A stretch of 64,000 nt of DNA from Sphingomonas sp. IC-11. GTDB taxonomy: Bacteria; Pseudomonadota; Alphaproteobacteria; Sphingomonadales; Sphingomonadaceae. Both the position numbers and the translations under genes were made by a program. The notes under the pieces were generated by a model. The model searched no databases and was not told the DNA's origin. It was given only the letters and a program-made list of their open reading frames with translations. The first letter of the stretch is position 1, and the number at the start of each line of letters is the position of its first letter. Of this stretch, positions 46,786-56,584 are shown piece after piece. Location of the stretch: contig NZ_JAJNDU010000001.1 of the NCBI RefSeq assembly GCF_021043365.1, positions 1,202,164 through 1,266,163 of the forward strand. Reading direction: 5' to 3'.

Positions 46786-48126
46786 CTAGGTGGGGATCTC
46801 GTCGTTTCGGAGGAGCACCTCACCAGCCAGGTAGAGCGAACCTGCGACCAGAATCCGGTCCACATCCGCAGTGGCGAGCGCAAGGAACGCTTCTGCGATC
46901 CCTTTCGCTGTCGCCGCTTCGACAGCGCCATTCTCGATCGCCAAGCGCGCCAGCTCCTCGGGCTCGTGGTGCGCGTGGCCCGGAACCGGGATGGCGATCA
47001 CTCGTGTCGATACCGACATGGCGATAAGATGGCGCAAGACGGAGGCGGCATCCTTGTTGGCCAGCACGCCGATCACGATCGCGGTCTTGGCACTTTGCGG
47101 CCAAGCCTGGGCGATGGCCGCAGCCGCCGACTCATTGTGAGCGCCGTCGAGCCAGACGCCGCCCGGCGGGGTGCGGTCCAGCAATCGGGTAAGTGGTCCA
47201 TCGTTCAGCCGCTGCATCCGTGCCGGCCAGAATGCGCCACGGATGCCTGCTGCCATATCCTCTGACCTTACGGTGACGGCCGTCTGGTGACGCAGCATCG
47301 CTACGGCGAGTGCCGCATTATCGGCCTGATGCCTGCCAGCCAGTGTCGGCAGCGGCAAACGCAGTGACCCGGCAGCATCCGCATAAGTGAAGCCGTCAGC
47401 ATCAACGGCGCAGGTCCAAGCCTCGCCAATCTTGGTCAGGATTGCGCCCTTGGCAGAAGCAACTGCCCGAATGGCATCATTCGCCGCGGGGGGATATTCC
47501 AGCGTCGCCAGCGGTGCCCCGGGCTTGGCGATCCCAGCCTTTTCAAACGCGATACGGGCAAGGGGCTCTGGCGGCGTGCCGGCTTCCTCCGCCAACAGGA
47601 ACGCTTCATGGTCTATGCCGAGTCCGGCGATGCCGCAGACCAGCGGCTGCACGACATTGGTGGCATCCAGCCTGCCGCCGAGTCCCACTTCGATCACACA
47701 GGCGTCCGCTGGCGTGCGTGAGAAGGCGAGGAAGGCAGCGGCGGTCGTGACTTCAAAGAAGCTCGCCCGGATGTCGCCGCCCGCGTCCAGCACCTCCTCC
47801 AGCACCGCTGCAAGCGGAGCATCCTCGATCAAGGAGCCCGCGACCCGGATCCGCTCGTTAAAACGAACCAAGTGAGGACTGGAATAGACGTGCACGCGCT
47901 TCCCCGACGCTTCCAGCATCGCGCGCAAGAATGCGCAGGTCGATCCTTTCCCGTTCGTGCCCGCCACATGGAATACCGGCGGCAGGCGCAGGTGTGGGTC
48001 GCCCAGACGAGTGAGGAGCGCCGTGATGCGCGACAGGCCGAGAACGTCGGCGCCTGGCGACAGCGACCACAGTCGTGCCAATTGTGTCTGCACGGCGGGA
48101 TCAGTCGAAACGGCATAGTCGGGCAT
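46786..48126 (-). CDS. folC: bifunctional folylpolyglutamate synthase / dihydrofolate synthase
   Basis: A 446-residue Mur-ligase-like enzyme with the P-loop FHVAGTNGKGSTCAFL (residues 56-63 hold GTNGKGST), and VHVYSSPHLVRFNERIR, VCGIAGLGIDHEAFLL and LDGAHNESAAAAIAQAW. It adds glutamate to dihydropteroate and to folates. It follows accD as in many alphaproteobacteria (trpFBA-accD-folC). A stem-loop in the 99-base gap before it (48157-48179) may tune its expression. Confidence 0.95.
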   Translation of the reverse strand: MPDYAVSTDPAVQTQLARLWSLSPGADVLGLSRITALLTRLGDPHLRLPPVFHVAGTNGKGSTCAFLRAMLEASGKRVHVYSSPHLVRFNERIRVAGSLIEDAPLAAVLEEVLDAGGDIRASFFEVTTAAAFLAFSRTPADACVIEVGLGGRLDATNVVQPLVCGIAGLGIDHEAFLLAEEAGTPPEPLARIAFEKAGIAKPGAPLATLEYPPAANDAIRAVASAKGAILTKIGEAWTCAVDADGFTYADAAGSLRLPLPTLAGRHQADNAALAVAMLRHQTAVTVRSEDMAAGIRGAFWPARMQRLNDGPLTRLLDRTPPGGVWLDGAHNESAAAAIAQAWPQSAKTAIVIGVLANKDAASVLRHLIAMSVSTRVIAIPVPGHAHHEPEELARLAIENGAVEAATAKGIAEAFLALATADVDRILVAGSLYLAGEVLLRNDEIPT

Positions 48127-48156
48127 TGTCGCTCCAGCTCCCCGCGCGCTGAAACG

Positions 48157-48179
48157 CGGCGGGCCGATGCAGCCCGCCG
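48157..48179. other. stem-loop between accD and folC
   Basis: CGGCGGGC (48157-48164) and GCCCGCCG (48172-48179) pair perfectly with a 7-base loop. On the minus strand it precedes folC, with no T tract after it, so a partial terminator or stability element is likely. Confidence 0.45.
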
Positions 48180-48225
48180 GCGTGATGCTATCATTATCCT
48201 CTGCTTCGGGCAGAGGTCGAGCGTG

Positions 48226-49086
48226 TCAGGCCGCCTTGCGCTCGGCGCAAAGGTATCCGATCACCGTCGCCAGTTGATCGCGCAGATCCTTGCGGTGGAC
48301 GACCATGTCGACCAATCCGTGCTCCAGATAATATTCGCTGGTTTGGAAATCGTCCGGCAGCTTTTCGCGGATCGTATTCTCGATCACGCGCCGTCCCGTG
48401 AACGCCAGCGTTGCGCGGGGTTCGGCGATGTGAATGTCGCCGAGCATAGCATAAGCCGCCATCACGCCGCCTGACGTGGGATCCGTCAGTACGACGATAT
48501 AGGGCAGGCCGGCGTCGTGCAGCATCTGGATCGCGACCGTGCTTCGCGGCATCTGCATCAGGCTGAGAATGCCCTCCTGCATCCGCGCGCCGCCGCTGGC
48601 GGTGAACACCACATAGGGCGCGCGATCAGCGATTGCCGCCTCTACGCCCTGGATGAATGCTTCGCCAACCGCTTGGCCCATGGACCCGCCCATGAACGCG
48701 AAGTCCTGCACGCCAATCACCACGCGATTGCCCTTGATGGTGCCGCGCGCATTGATGAAGGCGTCCTGCTCACCGGTTTCGGAGCGAGCGGCTTTCAACC
48801 GATCCGAGTAGCGCTTCGAGTCGCGGAACTTGAGCGGATCTTCCGGCGCAGCGGGCGCGGGCAGGATGTTCGCGCTGCCTTCGTCCAGCAGCTGCGCGAA
48901 GCGTGCAGCAGGACCGATGCGGCCGTGGTGATCGCAGGACGGGCAGACCGATAGATTCTCCTCCCACTCCTTGGTGAACACCATCGTCCCGCATCCCTTG
49001 CACTTGTGCCAAAGATTGTCGGGAGTCTCCTTCGTCGCCGGAACAACGAACGACAAAGCGTTGCGAACGCTGGACAACCAGCTCAT
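48226..49086 (-). CDS. accD: acetyl-CoA carboxylase carboxyltransferase subunit beta
   Basis: A 286-residue subunit with the N-terminal zinc ribbon Cys29, Cys32, Cys48, Cys51 (CKGCG and CPSCD), and the carboxyltransferase core [20 protein letters not shown] and [16 protein letters not shown]. With AccA it moves the carboxyl from biotin to acetyl-CoA to make malonyl-CoA for fatty acid synthesis. The ATG overlaps the trpA stop (49083-49086), so it is translationally coupled to the tryptophan genes. Confidence 0.97.
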   Translation of the reverse strand: MSWLSSVRNALSFVVPATKETPDNLWHKCKGCGTMVFTKEWEENLSVCPSCDHHGRIGPAARFAQLLDEGSANILPAPAAPEDPLKFRDSKRYSDRLKAARSETGEQDAFINARGTIKGNRVVIGVQDFAFMGGSMGQAVGEAFIQGVEAAIADRAPYVVFTASGGARMQEGILSLMQMPRSTVAIQMLHDAGLPYIVVLTDPTSGGVMAAYAMLGDIHIAEPRATLAFTGRRVIENTIREKLPDDFQTSEYYLEHGLVDMVVHRKDLRDQLATVIGYLCAERKAA

Positions 49087-49874
49087 GCGATTTCCTTCCG
49101 AGCGGCACGGACGGCGGCCGCCAAGCTTTCAACATAGGTGCGCACGTGGCGCGGTGCATCAGTCGTGTGGCGCGCCACGAGTTCCACGATGGCGGAGCCC
49201 ACGACAACGCCGTCGGCGATCCTGGCAATCGCCTGCGCCTGTTCAGGTGTGCGAACACCGAAGCCGACAGCAATTGGCAGGTCCGTCGCTTCCTTGAGGC
49301 GCGTGACGGCGGCATCGATCGAACCCTGCGCTGCCTGTTGCAGGCCGGTGATGCCGGCGACTGACACGTAATAGACGAAACCGGAGGCTCCGTTCAGCAC
49401 CGTCGGCAGGCGCGCGGTATCTGTCGTCGGCGTTGCCAGGCGGATCGGATCAATGCCCGCCTGCCGCAATGCCGGCCCCAGCGCATCGTCCTCTTCCGGG
49501 GGGACGTCCACACAGATCACCCCATCCACGCCGGCTTCCCGCACTGCCGAGGCAAACCACTCTGCCCCGCGTCGCAGCATGGGGTTGGCATAACCCATCA
49601 GCACTAATGGCACATCCGGATGCCGCCAGCGAAAATCGCCTGCAATCCGAAGGATATCGGCGGTTGTTGTGCCCGCTTCCAGGCTCCGGATGTTTGCAGC
49701 CTGGATCGCAGGGCCGTCCGCCATGGGATCCGTAAACGGCATGCCGAGTTCAATGACGTCGGCGCCGCCCGCGACCAGCGCGTCAAGCACTCCAGGCGTG
49801 TCCCCATCCCCGGCCGTCACAAAGCAGACGAGCGCCGGGTGGTCCTTAGCGAAGGCCTTCGATAGCCGGGTCAT
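49083..49874 (-). CDS. trpA: tryptophan synthase alpha subunit
   Basis: A 263-residue TIM barrel that cleaves indole-glycerol phosphate. Catalytic Glu42 lies in [11 protein letters not shown] and Asp53 in MADGPAIQ; the phosphate loop [10 protein letters not shown] is present. It is downstream of trpB by 49 bases and coupled to accD. It acts in a channeling complex with TrpB. Confidence 0.97.
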   Translation of the reverse strand: MTRLSKAFAKDHPALVCFVTAGDGDTPGVLDALVAGGADVIELGMPFTDPMADGPAIQAANIRSLEAGTTTADILRIAGDFRWRHPDVPLVLMGYANPMLRRGAEWFASAVREAGVDGVICVDVPPEEDDALGPALRQAGIDPIRLATPTTDTARLPTVLNGASGFVYYVSVAGITGLQQAAQGSIDAAVTRLKEATDLPIAVGFGVRTPEQAQAIARIADGVVVGSAIVELVARHTTDAPRHVRTYVESLAAAVRAARKEIA

Positions 49875-49923
49875 CGGATGTCACCGGTGGATGCAGCGAT
49901 CGCACAGGGTCGGTGAAAACCCC

Positions 49924-51153
49924 TCATATCGCTACTCCCAACGCATGAGCGACGGTGAAGATATCCTTGTCACCGCGGCCGCAAAGGTTAGCCAAAATAA
50001 TCTGATCACGACGTAATTCCTGTGACTTGCGTGTCACGGCTGCGATTGCGTGGGAGGGTTCCAGCGCAGGAATGATACCTTCCGTCCGGCACAGGAGCTG
50101 GAACGCATCGAGCGCCTCCCCGTCGGTCACCGACGTATACTCCACGCGGCCGATATCCTTCAGCCACGCATGCTCCGGACCGATACCCGGATAATCCAGC
50201 CCGGCCGAAATCGAATGCGCCTCGGCGATCTGCCCGTCGTCGTCTTGCAGCAAATAGGTCTTGTTTCCGTGCAGCACGCCGGGGAAGCCGCCGGCCAAGC
50301 TGGCCGCATGCTTCTTCTCCAGACCTTCACCGGCTGCCTCTACGCCGAGCATCTGCACGTCGGGATCGTCCAGGAACGGGTGAAAAAGTCCAATGGCGTT
50401 CGATCCGCCGCCGATGGCCGCCACAAGCATGTTGGGGAGGCGCCCAGTGCGGGACAGCATCTGCTCGCGAGCCTCACGACCAATCACGCTCTGGAAGTCG
50501 CGGACGAGCTCCGGATAGGGATGGGGGCCGGCCGCTGTGCCGATGATGTAGAAGGTGTCGTGCACGTTGGCGACCCAATCGCGCAGCGCCTCGTTCATCG
50601 CGTCTTTGAGCGTGTTCGCACCCGAAGTAACCGCCCGAACTTCCGCACCTAACAGCTTCATGCGAAATACATTTGGCTGCTGACGCTCGACGTCCTTAGC
50701 GCCCATGTAGATCACGCATGGAAGTCCGAAGCGGGCGCAGACGGTGGCGGTCGCCACGCCATGCTGACCGGCGCCAGTCTCGGCGATGATGCGCGTCTTG
50801 CCCATCCGGATCGCCAGGAGGATCTGGCCGATGCAATTGTTGATCTTGTGCGCGCCCGTATGGTTCAGCTCGTCACGCTTGAACCAGATCTCGGCGCCCA
50901 TTCCATCCGCCGCATTCTCGCGCAGCGCATCCGTCAGCCGCTCTGCATAGTAGAGCGGCGAGGGCCGTCCGACGTAGTGCTCCAGCAGATCGTCAAACTG
51001 TGCTTGGAAGGCCGGATCGTTTTTCGCGGCGCGATATTCGCGTTCCAGATCCAGGATCAGCGGCATCAGCGTTTCGGCGACATAGCGGCCGCCGTAATCG
51101 CCGAAATGGCCGCGCTCGTCGGGCTGTGCCCGGAAAGAATTCGGAGCGTTCAT
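49924..51153 (-). CDS. trpB: tryptophan synthase beta subunit
   Basis: A 409-residue PLP enzyme joining indole with serine. The PLP lysine is Lys103 in [13 protein letters not shown]; the phosphate cradle GGGSNAIG and the start [20 protein letters not shown] identify TrpB1. Its ATG overlaps the trpF stop by four bases (51150-51153). No trpC/D/E genes are in the window; in this group they often lie elsewhere. Confidence 0.97.
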   Translation of the reverse strand: MNAPNSFRAQPDERGHFGDYGGRYVAETLMPLILDLEREYRAAKNDPAFQAQFDDLLEHYVGRPSPLYYAERLTDALRENAADGMGAEIWFKRDELNHTGAHKINNCIGQILLAIRMGKTRIIAETGAGQHGVATATVCARFGLPCVIYMGAKDVERQQPNVFRMKLLGAEVRAVTSGANTLKDAMNEALRDWVANVHDTFYIIGTAAGPHPYPELVRDFQSVIGREAREQMLSRTGRLPNMLVAAIGGGSNAIGLFHPFLDDPDVQMLGVEAAGEGLEKKHAASLAGGFPGVLHGNKTYLLQDDDGQIAEAHSISAGLDYPGIGPEHAWLKDIGRVEYTSVTDGEALDAFQLLCRTEGIIPALEPSHAIAAVTRKSQELRRDQIILANLCGRGDKDIFTVAHALGVAI

Positions 51154-51785
51154 GATGCGGCGACCGATTGCAGGAAGGCGACGATCTTGTCCACGCTCTT
51201 CACACCGGGCTCGCTCTCCAACCCCGATGAGGCGTCAACCATCGGTGTGCCGGTGCGCCGGATCGCTTCCGCAACATTGCCGGCATCGAGCCCCCCGGAA
51301 AGCGCCCACGGCATTGGGTGACGAAAGCCGTCAAGCAAGGACCAGTCGAAGCGAATACCCATGCCGCCCGGCAGAGCGGCGTCCATCGGCGTTTTGGCAT
51401 CAAACAGGATACGGTCGGCAGCGCCTGCATAATCCCTGGCACCGTCTAGATCCGAGCGAGTCTTGACCGCAACGGCTGCCCAGGTTTCCAAGCCGGTGCG
51501 TTGGCGCAGGTGAGCGACCCGCTGTGGCGCCGTGCGATGCAGCTGCACCGCGTGAAGGCGCCCGGCCTGAACCGCATGCTCGAGCATCTCGTCGTTCGGA
51601 TCGACAAAGACGCCCACCCTCCGAACATGATCAGGGGTTCGAGCCGCAAGGCTCGCGGCCGTATCAAACGAGAGATTGCGGGGCGAAGGGGCGAAGAAGA
51701 CGAAACCGACATGAGTTGCGCCGCCGCCGATCGCAGCGTCCAAGGTCTCCACGGTGCTAAGCCCGCAGACTTTCACATCAGTCAT
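51150..51785 (-). CDS. trpF: phosphoribosylanthranilate isomerase
   Basis: A 211-residue TIM barrel with catalytic Cys7 (VKVCGLS) and the C-terminal [12 protein letters not shown] and DASSGLES phosphate-binding motifs. It converts phosphoribosylanthranilate to CdRP in tryptophan synthesis. It is the first trp gene of the operon, coupled to trpB and 83 bases downstream of pyrF. Confidence 0.96.
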   Translation of the reverse strand: MTDVKVCGLSTVETLDAAIGGGATHVGFVFFAPSPRNLSFDTAASLAARTPDHVRRVGVFVDPNDEMLEHAVQAGRLHAVQLHRTAPQRVAHLRQRTGLETWAAVAVKTRSDLDGARDYAGAADRILFDAKTPMDAALPGGMGIRFDWSLLDGFRHPMPWALSGGLDAGNVAEAIRRTGTPMVDASSGLESEPGVKSVDKIVAFLQSVAAS

Positions 51786-51868
51786 CGAATCGTCCGCGAG
51801 AGAGATGGACGTTGCACTGTGACGGTGCGCATGTTCCGGCTTCTAGATGTCGGGCGGCGCATCTCGCG

Positions 51869-52543
51869 TCAAAGCGTCGCGCCGATCGCGCGAGCCGCTG
51901 CATCGGGATCATCCGCCTGAGTGATCGGACGGCCAACGACCAATACTGACGCGCCGCGATCGAGCGCTTCGCGTGGCGTCACCACCCGCTTCTGATCGCC
52001 GGTCGCACCGTCAGCTGGTCGCACGCCCGGCACAACAAAGAAGCCCTTAGGCCAAATCTGGTGGGCGGCCTGCACTTCCTCGCCCGAACAAACAATTCCG
52101 TCCACGCCGGACCGCATGGCAAGCTCGGTCAGTCGCAGTACATGGTCATGCGCGCGGCCCTGAACGCCGGTAGCTGCCAGATCCATGTCATCAAGGCTGG
52201 TCAACATAGTGACGGCGACCACCTTGGTGCCGGCAGGTGCCGCGGCCTTGGCATCTTCCAGCATGGCCTGCCCCCCGGATGCGTGAACGGTGAGAATCGC
52301 GGGTTCCAGCCCGCCAAGTGCCTGGATCGCCTTGGCCACCGTGTTGGGGATGTCGTGCAGCTTCAGGTCGAGGAAAATCGGAAGTCCGACGTGGCTCATT
52401 TCCCGCACGCCATGCGCGCCATTGGCAACGAAAAACTCGAGCCCGAGCTTAAGGCCGCCCACATGATGCCGGACGCGTGTAGCCATTTGCTTCGCGCGCT
52501 CGAGATCCGGCGTGTCGAGAGCTACGAAAATGCGATTGGACAT
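51869..52543 (-). CDS. pyrF: orotidine-5'-phosphate decarboxylase
   Basis: A 224-residue OMP decarboxylase with the catalytic Asp59-Lys61-Asp64 tetrad part DLKLHDIPNTV, and PGVRPADGATGDQKRV near the C-terminus as the phosphate loop. It makes UMP. It lies three bases after the LapA-domain gene and probably in the same transcript as trpF onward. Confidence 0.97.
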   Translation of the reverse strand: MSNRIFVALDTPDLERAKQMATRVRHHVGGLKLGLEFFVANGAHGVREMSHVGLPIFLDLKLHDIPNTVAKAIQALGGLEPAILTVHASGGQAMLEDAKAAAPAGTKVVAVTMLTSLDDMDLAATGVQGRAHDHVLRLTELAMRSGVDGIVCSGEEVQAAHQIWPKGFFVVPGVRPADGATGDQKRVVTPREALDRGASVLVVGRPITQADDPDAAARAIGATL

Positions 52544-52546
52544 GCG

Positions 52547-52885
52547 TCAGGCGACCTCTGGAGAAGCGGAAACAGGCTGGAGCGGTGGAGCCGCCTGCGC
52601 TGGCGAACTCGCCGGCTGGACCGGAGGGAGTTCCAGCGCGCGAAGATCGGCAACGGTACGTTCTGCAGCCGCGAGCCGTTGGCGCAACCGCCAGCGAATG
52701 GCCCGCTGATACAGGAATGTTGGCAGGAACCCCGCCAGGAACGTCACGAGAAGCAGAACCGGCAGGTTCACTTCAGCAACCAGATTTCCGAACAACGAAA
52801 TTGGCACCCATTTCCAATTGCCGAAGGTGAAAAGGGCCGCGGCAAAGGCGATCAACGCCCAGAAGAGAATTTTCAGGAACTGCAT
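52547..52885 (-). CDS. LapA (DUF1049) domain membrane protein
   Basis: A 112-residue protein with two transmembrane helices: MQFLKILFWALIAFAAALFT and, after WVPISLFGNLVAEVN, LPVLLLVTFLAGFLPTFLY. A short cytoplasmic coil (LRQRLAAAERTVADLRALE) and a Pro/Ala-rich tail follow. This is the LapA/YciS layout linked to LPS assembly. ATG 52885 has GGAG upstream; the frame extends two codons to TTG 52891. It is next to pyrF as in many sphingomonads and lies just downstream of the patatin gene's opposite end. Confidence 0.85.
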   Translation of the reverse strand: MQFLKILFWALIAFAAALFTFGNWKWVPISLFGNLVAEVNLPVLLLVTFLAGFLPTFLYQRAIRWRLRQRLAAAERTVADLRALELPPVQPASSPAQAAPPLQPVSASPEVA

Positions 52886-52941
52886 GAACAAGGCTCCGGC
52901 ATGGCGCGGACGCTATTACGGCGCGCGCCCTTTGGCCAGCC

Positions 52942-55227
52942 TCAGCCGATCTCGCCACGCAATGAGGCGATCAGTGCGCCGGCCGTCGTGAGACGCGGTT
53001 CCTCCTCATCCAGGATCGCGTGGAATGCGCGACGCTTTGCCGCGGCAACGCTGCCCGGCTTCAATCGGGCGTCCGCCGGGAGCGCCGAGATGATGATGTC
53101 GATCATCCGCTCGGCCCCGTGCAGCCTACCCCAGAGATAGTCGTTCTCGCGATAGGCGCGGCTGAAAAACGCACCGAAATTGCTGAACTGGATGCCCTTC
53201 AGGGTTGCTTCCGCACCGCCCTGACGAATGGCGACGCAATCATCGGGCGCGATGCGGTCGATCTTCACCGGGTCGAATTCATCCACGCCTGCGCCTTGCA
53301 ACAGCGGCATGGTGGCAAGATCGACATAGGGAAAGCCGAGATAATGCAGAAGAAGCGTGCGCCGCGGCGCGCGCGGCAAACCGGCCAATGCCTCGGCGAT
53401 CCGCTCGTCCGTCTCGGCATCGACCCGAGTCAGCGCCAGCGAATCGGCGAGTTGGTCGAGAAGCTCGGAAGCGTCGCCCTTTAGCGAACGGACCTTGGCC
53501 CGTAGTGGCCGATGCGGCTCCGGCATCTTGCGTTCAATATAGGCAGCCAGCGAATCATAGATGGCGTGGCGCACCGGGAGCAGGACTTCCTCGTCATGTT
53601 CCGGTTCAAGCTCCACCAAGCGGCGCGCCAGCAGGCGCAGGCGGCGGATCCTGAAACCGATGTCGAAGGTGCGGAGGAAGTCGATCGATGCTGCGCTGGA
53701 CGCATCTGAAGGACGTGCCTCGTCATAGCCACGAGCCAGCAGCGCAGCCTCGATGCGGTTGCGGATCTTGGCCCAGCGCTGCGGCCCGGGTTCTCCGCCC
53801 GCGGCATGGAGCAGGGCAGTAATCGTCTCCACCACGCCCGCGATCTTCAAGTGCGCATAAGCGGCGTAGCTGAAGCCGGCGCGGTCGGCCGCGGCCATTT
53901 GCGCGCGACGCCGCCACCCGGAAAGCCGCGCAGGCGTCGGTCGGTCCAGGAAGAAGGTTCGGCCGAACAGCGCCTCTACTTCGGCCTCGATTGCCGGGCG
54001 CACAGCGTCGGTGATGGTCCGCATCTGCTGTATACGGCGGGATCGAGCGGCAAGCGCCTCCAGATTGTCGCGGATCGGCTGCTTGCGCGGCAATTCGCTG
54101 ATCGCGCCCAGGATCGTCTGAAAAAAACCAGGCTGTCCGTCATCGCCGCGGGTCAGCCGAAATTTCATGCCGGGCGACGGGTCGATATAGACGAAGCGGC
54201 GGTCCACTTGCCGGCGGGCAGGGCGCTCATCCAGCGCTTCGATCGCTGGGCGGAATGGCGCGTTGGCCAACACCGACCCGTCGATAAGATACGCCTTCTC
54301 CGCCGCATTAGCGGCAACGTGACGTGGCAGCGCGCGCTGCAGAAACGCGCCACGCCCCGGCCAGTGAGCCTCACGCATGCTCAGGACCGTGTCCAACTCG
54401 GTCACACTGAACGGCGGGAACGCGCCGGGAAAGCTTGAGGTGGCTCGCGCCGCAAACGTCAGTTCAGGGGAGGCGGCCAGCGTCTCACATTCGCGGCCAT
54501 GATCGGTGAACGAAAGGACCAACCGGTGTTCGGTCTCAAGGACCTCCGGCGGCGAATGAAGCTGCAGGCGTTCGGGATGGCCGGTGAAATCCGTAACCGT
54601 GACAAACAGATCGAGCGGCTGCCCCTCTGGAAGGAGACGCGGACCACGGGGCGCCGCCGCCATGGCATCGAAGGCGTCCAGCAGCATCGAGGTGAAGCCG
54701 GCGCCGTCAAACGGCGGCTCGAACCAGCGCGACCGCACAAAGTGCGAAAGCTTCGCCTGCACTTCATCCCGCGTATTCTCGTCTAGTGCGTCCAGCTTGT
54801 CCGCGCTGCGCCCTGCAGCCATCCATGCCAGGGGAAGCGCCCACGCCTTGGAAAAGCGGGTCGCGGGTGCGGTGCCAGGCGCAATCAGCGCCTCCACGTC
54901 GGCTTTCTCGAGCCACAGGTCGGTCAGCGGATCGAGTGACTGGCCGGCGCTCAGTGCCTGGGCAAGGAAGATGCCGTTGATCCCGCCGGCGCTCGCACCG
55001 GCGATGATGTCGGGCAGCACGCGTAGGCGAGTGCCCGTCTCCTGAACGATGTCCTCCATCAACGAAGCGTATACCGCTCCGCTTCCGGACAGCGCTTCGC
55101 CCGCATGGCTGGCGCGGCTGGCGCGCGCGACGTGCCAGATCTCCTTGGTGATCCCATGCATGTAGACGGCGAGGCTAATTCCGCCGTAGCAGACCAGCGC
55201 GAGCCGCAGTTCGCCGTCGCGGATCAT
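52942..55227 (-). CDS. patatin-like phospholipase, TIGR03607 type
   Basis: A 761-residue protein with an N-terminal patatin domain. The Gly-rich oxyanion loop is LVCYGGISLAVYMHG, the nucleophile Ser79 lies in IAGASAGGING, and the catalytic Asp in YLIDGSVLANAPF (DGS instead of the usual DGG). About 400 further helical residues follow, as in the large patatin-related family with a DUF3376-like tail. It probably cleaves phospholipids or acyl esters in the cytoplasm. ATG 55225-55227 overlaps the stop of the EEP gene (ATGA), so both are coupled. Confidence 0.88.
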   Translation of the reverse strand: MIRDGELRLALVCYGGISLAVYMHGITKEIWHVARASRASHAGEALSGSGAVYASLMEDIVQETGTRLRVLPDIIAGASAGGINGIFLAQALSAGQSLDPLTDLWLEKADVEALIAPGTAPATRFSKAWALPLAWMAAGRSADKLDALDENTRDEVQAKLSHFVRSRWFEPPFDGAGFTSMLLDAFDAMAAAPRGPRLLPEGQPLDLFVTVTDFTGHPERLQLHSPPEVLETEHRLVLSFTDHGRECETLAASPELTFAARATSSFPGAFPPFSVTELDTVLSMREAHWPGRGAFLQRALPRHVAANAAEKAYLIDGSVLANAPFRPAIEALDERPARRQVDRRFVYIDPSPGMKFRLTRGDDGQPGFFQTILGAISELPRKQPIRDNLEALAARSRRIQQMRTITDAVRPAIEAEVEALFGRTFFLDRPTPARLSGWRRRAQMAAADRAGFSYAAYAHLKIAGVVETITALLHAAGGEPGPQRWAKIRNRIEAALLARGYDEARPSDASSAASIDFLRTFDIGFRIRRLRLLARRLVELEPEHDEEVLLPVRHAIYDSLAAYIERKMPEPHRPLRAKVRSLKGDASELLDQLADSLALTRVDAETDERIAEALAGLPRAPRRTLLLHYLGFPYVDLATMPLLQGAGVDEFDPVKIDRIAPDDCVAIRQGGAEATLKGIQFSNFGAFFSRAYRENDYLWGRLHGAERMIDIIISALPADARLKPGSVAAAKRRAFHAILDEEEPRLTTAGALIASLRGEIG

Positions 55228-55919
55228 GTCGGGCGAACGTCGGCCCAAATGGGCAGGTGGTCGCTTGCTTTACGCGCGGCGGCGCTTTGATGGACGCCGC
55301 ACTCGACCACCTTGAGATCCTCCGAAACCATGATCCGGTCCAGCCTGCCGACGGGCCGCCGAGCGTGGTAGCTCGGCCCTGTTTCTGCGAAGGAGAAGTC
55401 CCGCGAAAAGTCTCGCAGGCACCCCGCCGCGCGAGTCCATTCGTTCAGATCACCCATCATCACCGTTGGGCGCGGGTGAGTGCTGGCGGCGACATGGGTG
55501 AGGATCGCTGCCGCTTGCCGCCGGCGCCAGAGCCCCGACAGGTCCAGATGCATTCCGATGATGCGGAAGATCGTGTCCCTGATGCGCACGTCCGCCATGA
55601 CGGCGCCGCGCGGCTCCAGGGCCGGCAGGTGGATCAATTCGCAGTCCACGACCTGGCTGCTCTTGCGGACAAGCAGTGCGTTGCCGTGCCAGCCCATCGA
55701 ACCCGCGCGTACGCCGAAGCCGACCGACTTCCAGTCGCTGTGCTCGTCCAACAGGTGCGGCGTGATGACGGCAGCGCGCGCACCGAAGCGACGGTCCGCC
55801 TCCTGCAGCGCGATCACGTCTGCGTCCACTTCGCGCAGCACCTCAAGGATGCGTTCGGGATTGCGGCGACGATCGGTGCCGATCGCTTTGCGCATGTTGT
55901 AGCTCGCGACACGGATCAT
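55224..55919 (-). CDS. endonuclease/exonuclease/phosphatase (EEP) family protein
   Basis: A 231-residue EEP-fold hydrolase with SYNMRKAIGTDRRRNPERIL, the metal-binding LQEAD, VMMGDLNEW and DRIMVS motifs, and a C-terminal SDHLPIWADV. Members cut nucleic acids or remove phosphates from phospholipids (including phospholipase D-like or sphingomyelinase-type). It is coupled to the downstream patatin gene, so a joint role in lipid head-group or acyl-chain turnover is possible. No signal peptide. Confidence 0.88.
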   Translation of the reverse strand: MIRVASYNMRKAIGTDRRRNPERILEVLREVDADVIALQEADRRFGARAAVITPHLLDEHSDWKSVGFGVRAGSMGWHGNALLVRKSSQVVDCELIHLPALEPRGAVMADVRIRDTIFRIIGMHLDLSGLWRRRQAAAILTHVAASTHPRPTVMMGDLNEWTRAAGCLRDFSRDFSFAETGPSYHARRPVGRLDRIMVSEDLKVVECGVHQSAAARKASDHLPIWADVRPT

Positions 55920-56051
55920 TGCGGTGGTGAAACGCCCTTATCGCCGGCTGGTTGCCGCCACTTTGTCGCGCGCCGGTCGCAGCAGCGATGCCCGCTCAAC
56001 CCTGATGGTGCAATGGCCTGAGCGGTAGGGGCCGGGGAAGGGAGGCGCGCT

Positions 56052-56198
56052 GTGATTGCGGAAACCATATTCGTCATGCCCTTGATCGGCCTTGCAGTAT
56101 TTTCTGCGCGCGCCAGCCGCCGCGATCCCGCCCGGCGCGCGCGTCAGGAGGCGGTATGGCGTGACATGATCCGCGCCGCTGGTCATGCCGATCGTTGA
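56052..56198 (+). CDS. small hypothetical membrane-anchored protein
   Basis: A 48-residue frame: GTG start with GGGAGG upstream at 56038-56043, a short hydrophobic stretch TIFVMPLIGLAVF, and then a basic region ARASRRDPARRARQE. This is consistent with a one-pass small membrane protein, N-terminus first. It does not match anything I recognise. It is divergent from the EEP gene. Real translation is unproven. Confidence 0.4.
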   Translation: MIAETIFVMPLIGLAVFSARASRRDPARRARQEAVWRDMIRAAGHADR

Positions 56199-56243
56199 GA
56201 TCGGGCGTGGCCAGTCCGACCGCGCAGGTTTACAGCAGCAGGG

Positions 56244-56489
56244 ATGTTGTTCGATCATTTTGCTGGCGCGCAGTCGGGCTGGCGCATCGAAGCGAAGATC
56301 CGCGCTCGCCGGGTCATGGGTGAGCAGCCTGACGACCCGCTAGGCTATGTCGACCGGCGGCTCGCGCGCACGCGATTCGCTTCTTTCGAGCGGCGGCGCT
56401 GGAAGCACATCCGCACGCTGGTGCTCCAGTTGATGGCGGAAGAAGCGCGGAGAATACGTCCGACCAAGTCCAAGCGCCGCGTGAAATGA
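56244..56489 (+). CDS. hypothetical basic protein
   Basis: An 81-residue frame, MLFDHFAGAQSGWRIEAKIR onward, Arg/Lys-rich and helical (LARTRFASFERRRWKHIR), with a soluble composition. Ribosome site is weak (CAGCAGGG too close to the ATG). The frame ends one base before the tRNA-Thr gene, which lies on the other strand. I do not recognise a family. Confidence 0.35.
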   Translation: MLFDHFAGAQSGWRIEAKIRARRVMGEQPDDPLGYVDRRLARTRFASFERRRWKHIRTLVLQLMAEEARRIRPTKSKRRVK

Positions 56490-56565
56490 TGGTGCCGGTT
56501 GCAGGGATCGAACCCGCGACCTTCGGTTTACAAAACCGCTGCTCTACCAGCTGAGCTAAACCGGC
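56490..56565 (-). tRNA. tRNA-Thr (TGT)
   Basis: A 76-base cloverleaf on the minus strand with acceptor GCCGGTT/AACCGGC, D arm GCTC/GAGC, anticodon TGT (56530-56532 on the complement), TPsiC arm GCGGG-TTCGATC-CCTGC and an encoded CCA (56490-56492). The first anticodon-stem pair is a G-A mismatch. Confidence 0.98.
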
Positions 56566-56584
56566 ATGGTCGGCGGCTCATGCG

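Noticed and set aside
52942..55919. Anti-phage defence island (patatin plus nuclease)
   Set aside because: No cyclic-nucleotide synthase, sensor or toxin partner nearby; flanked by the trp/pyr operon and tRNA. Kept only as a low-ranked alternative.
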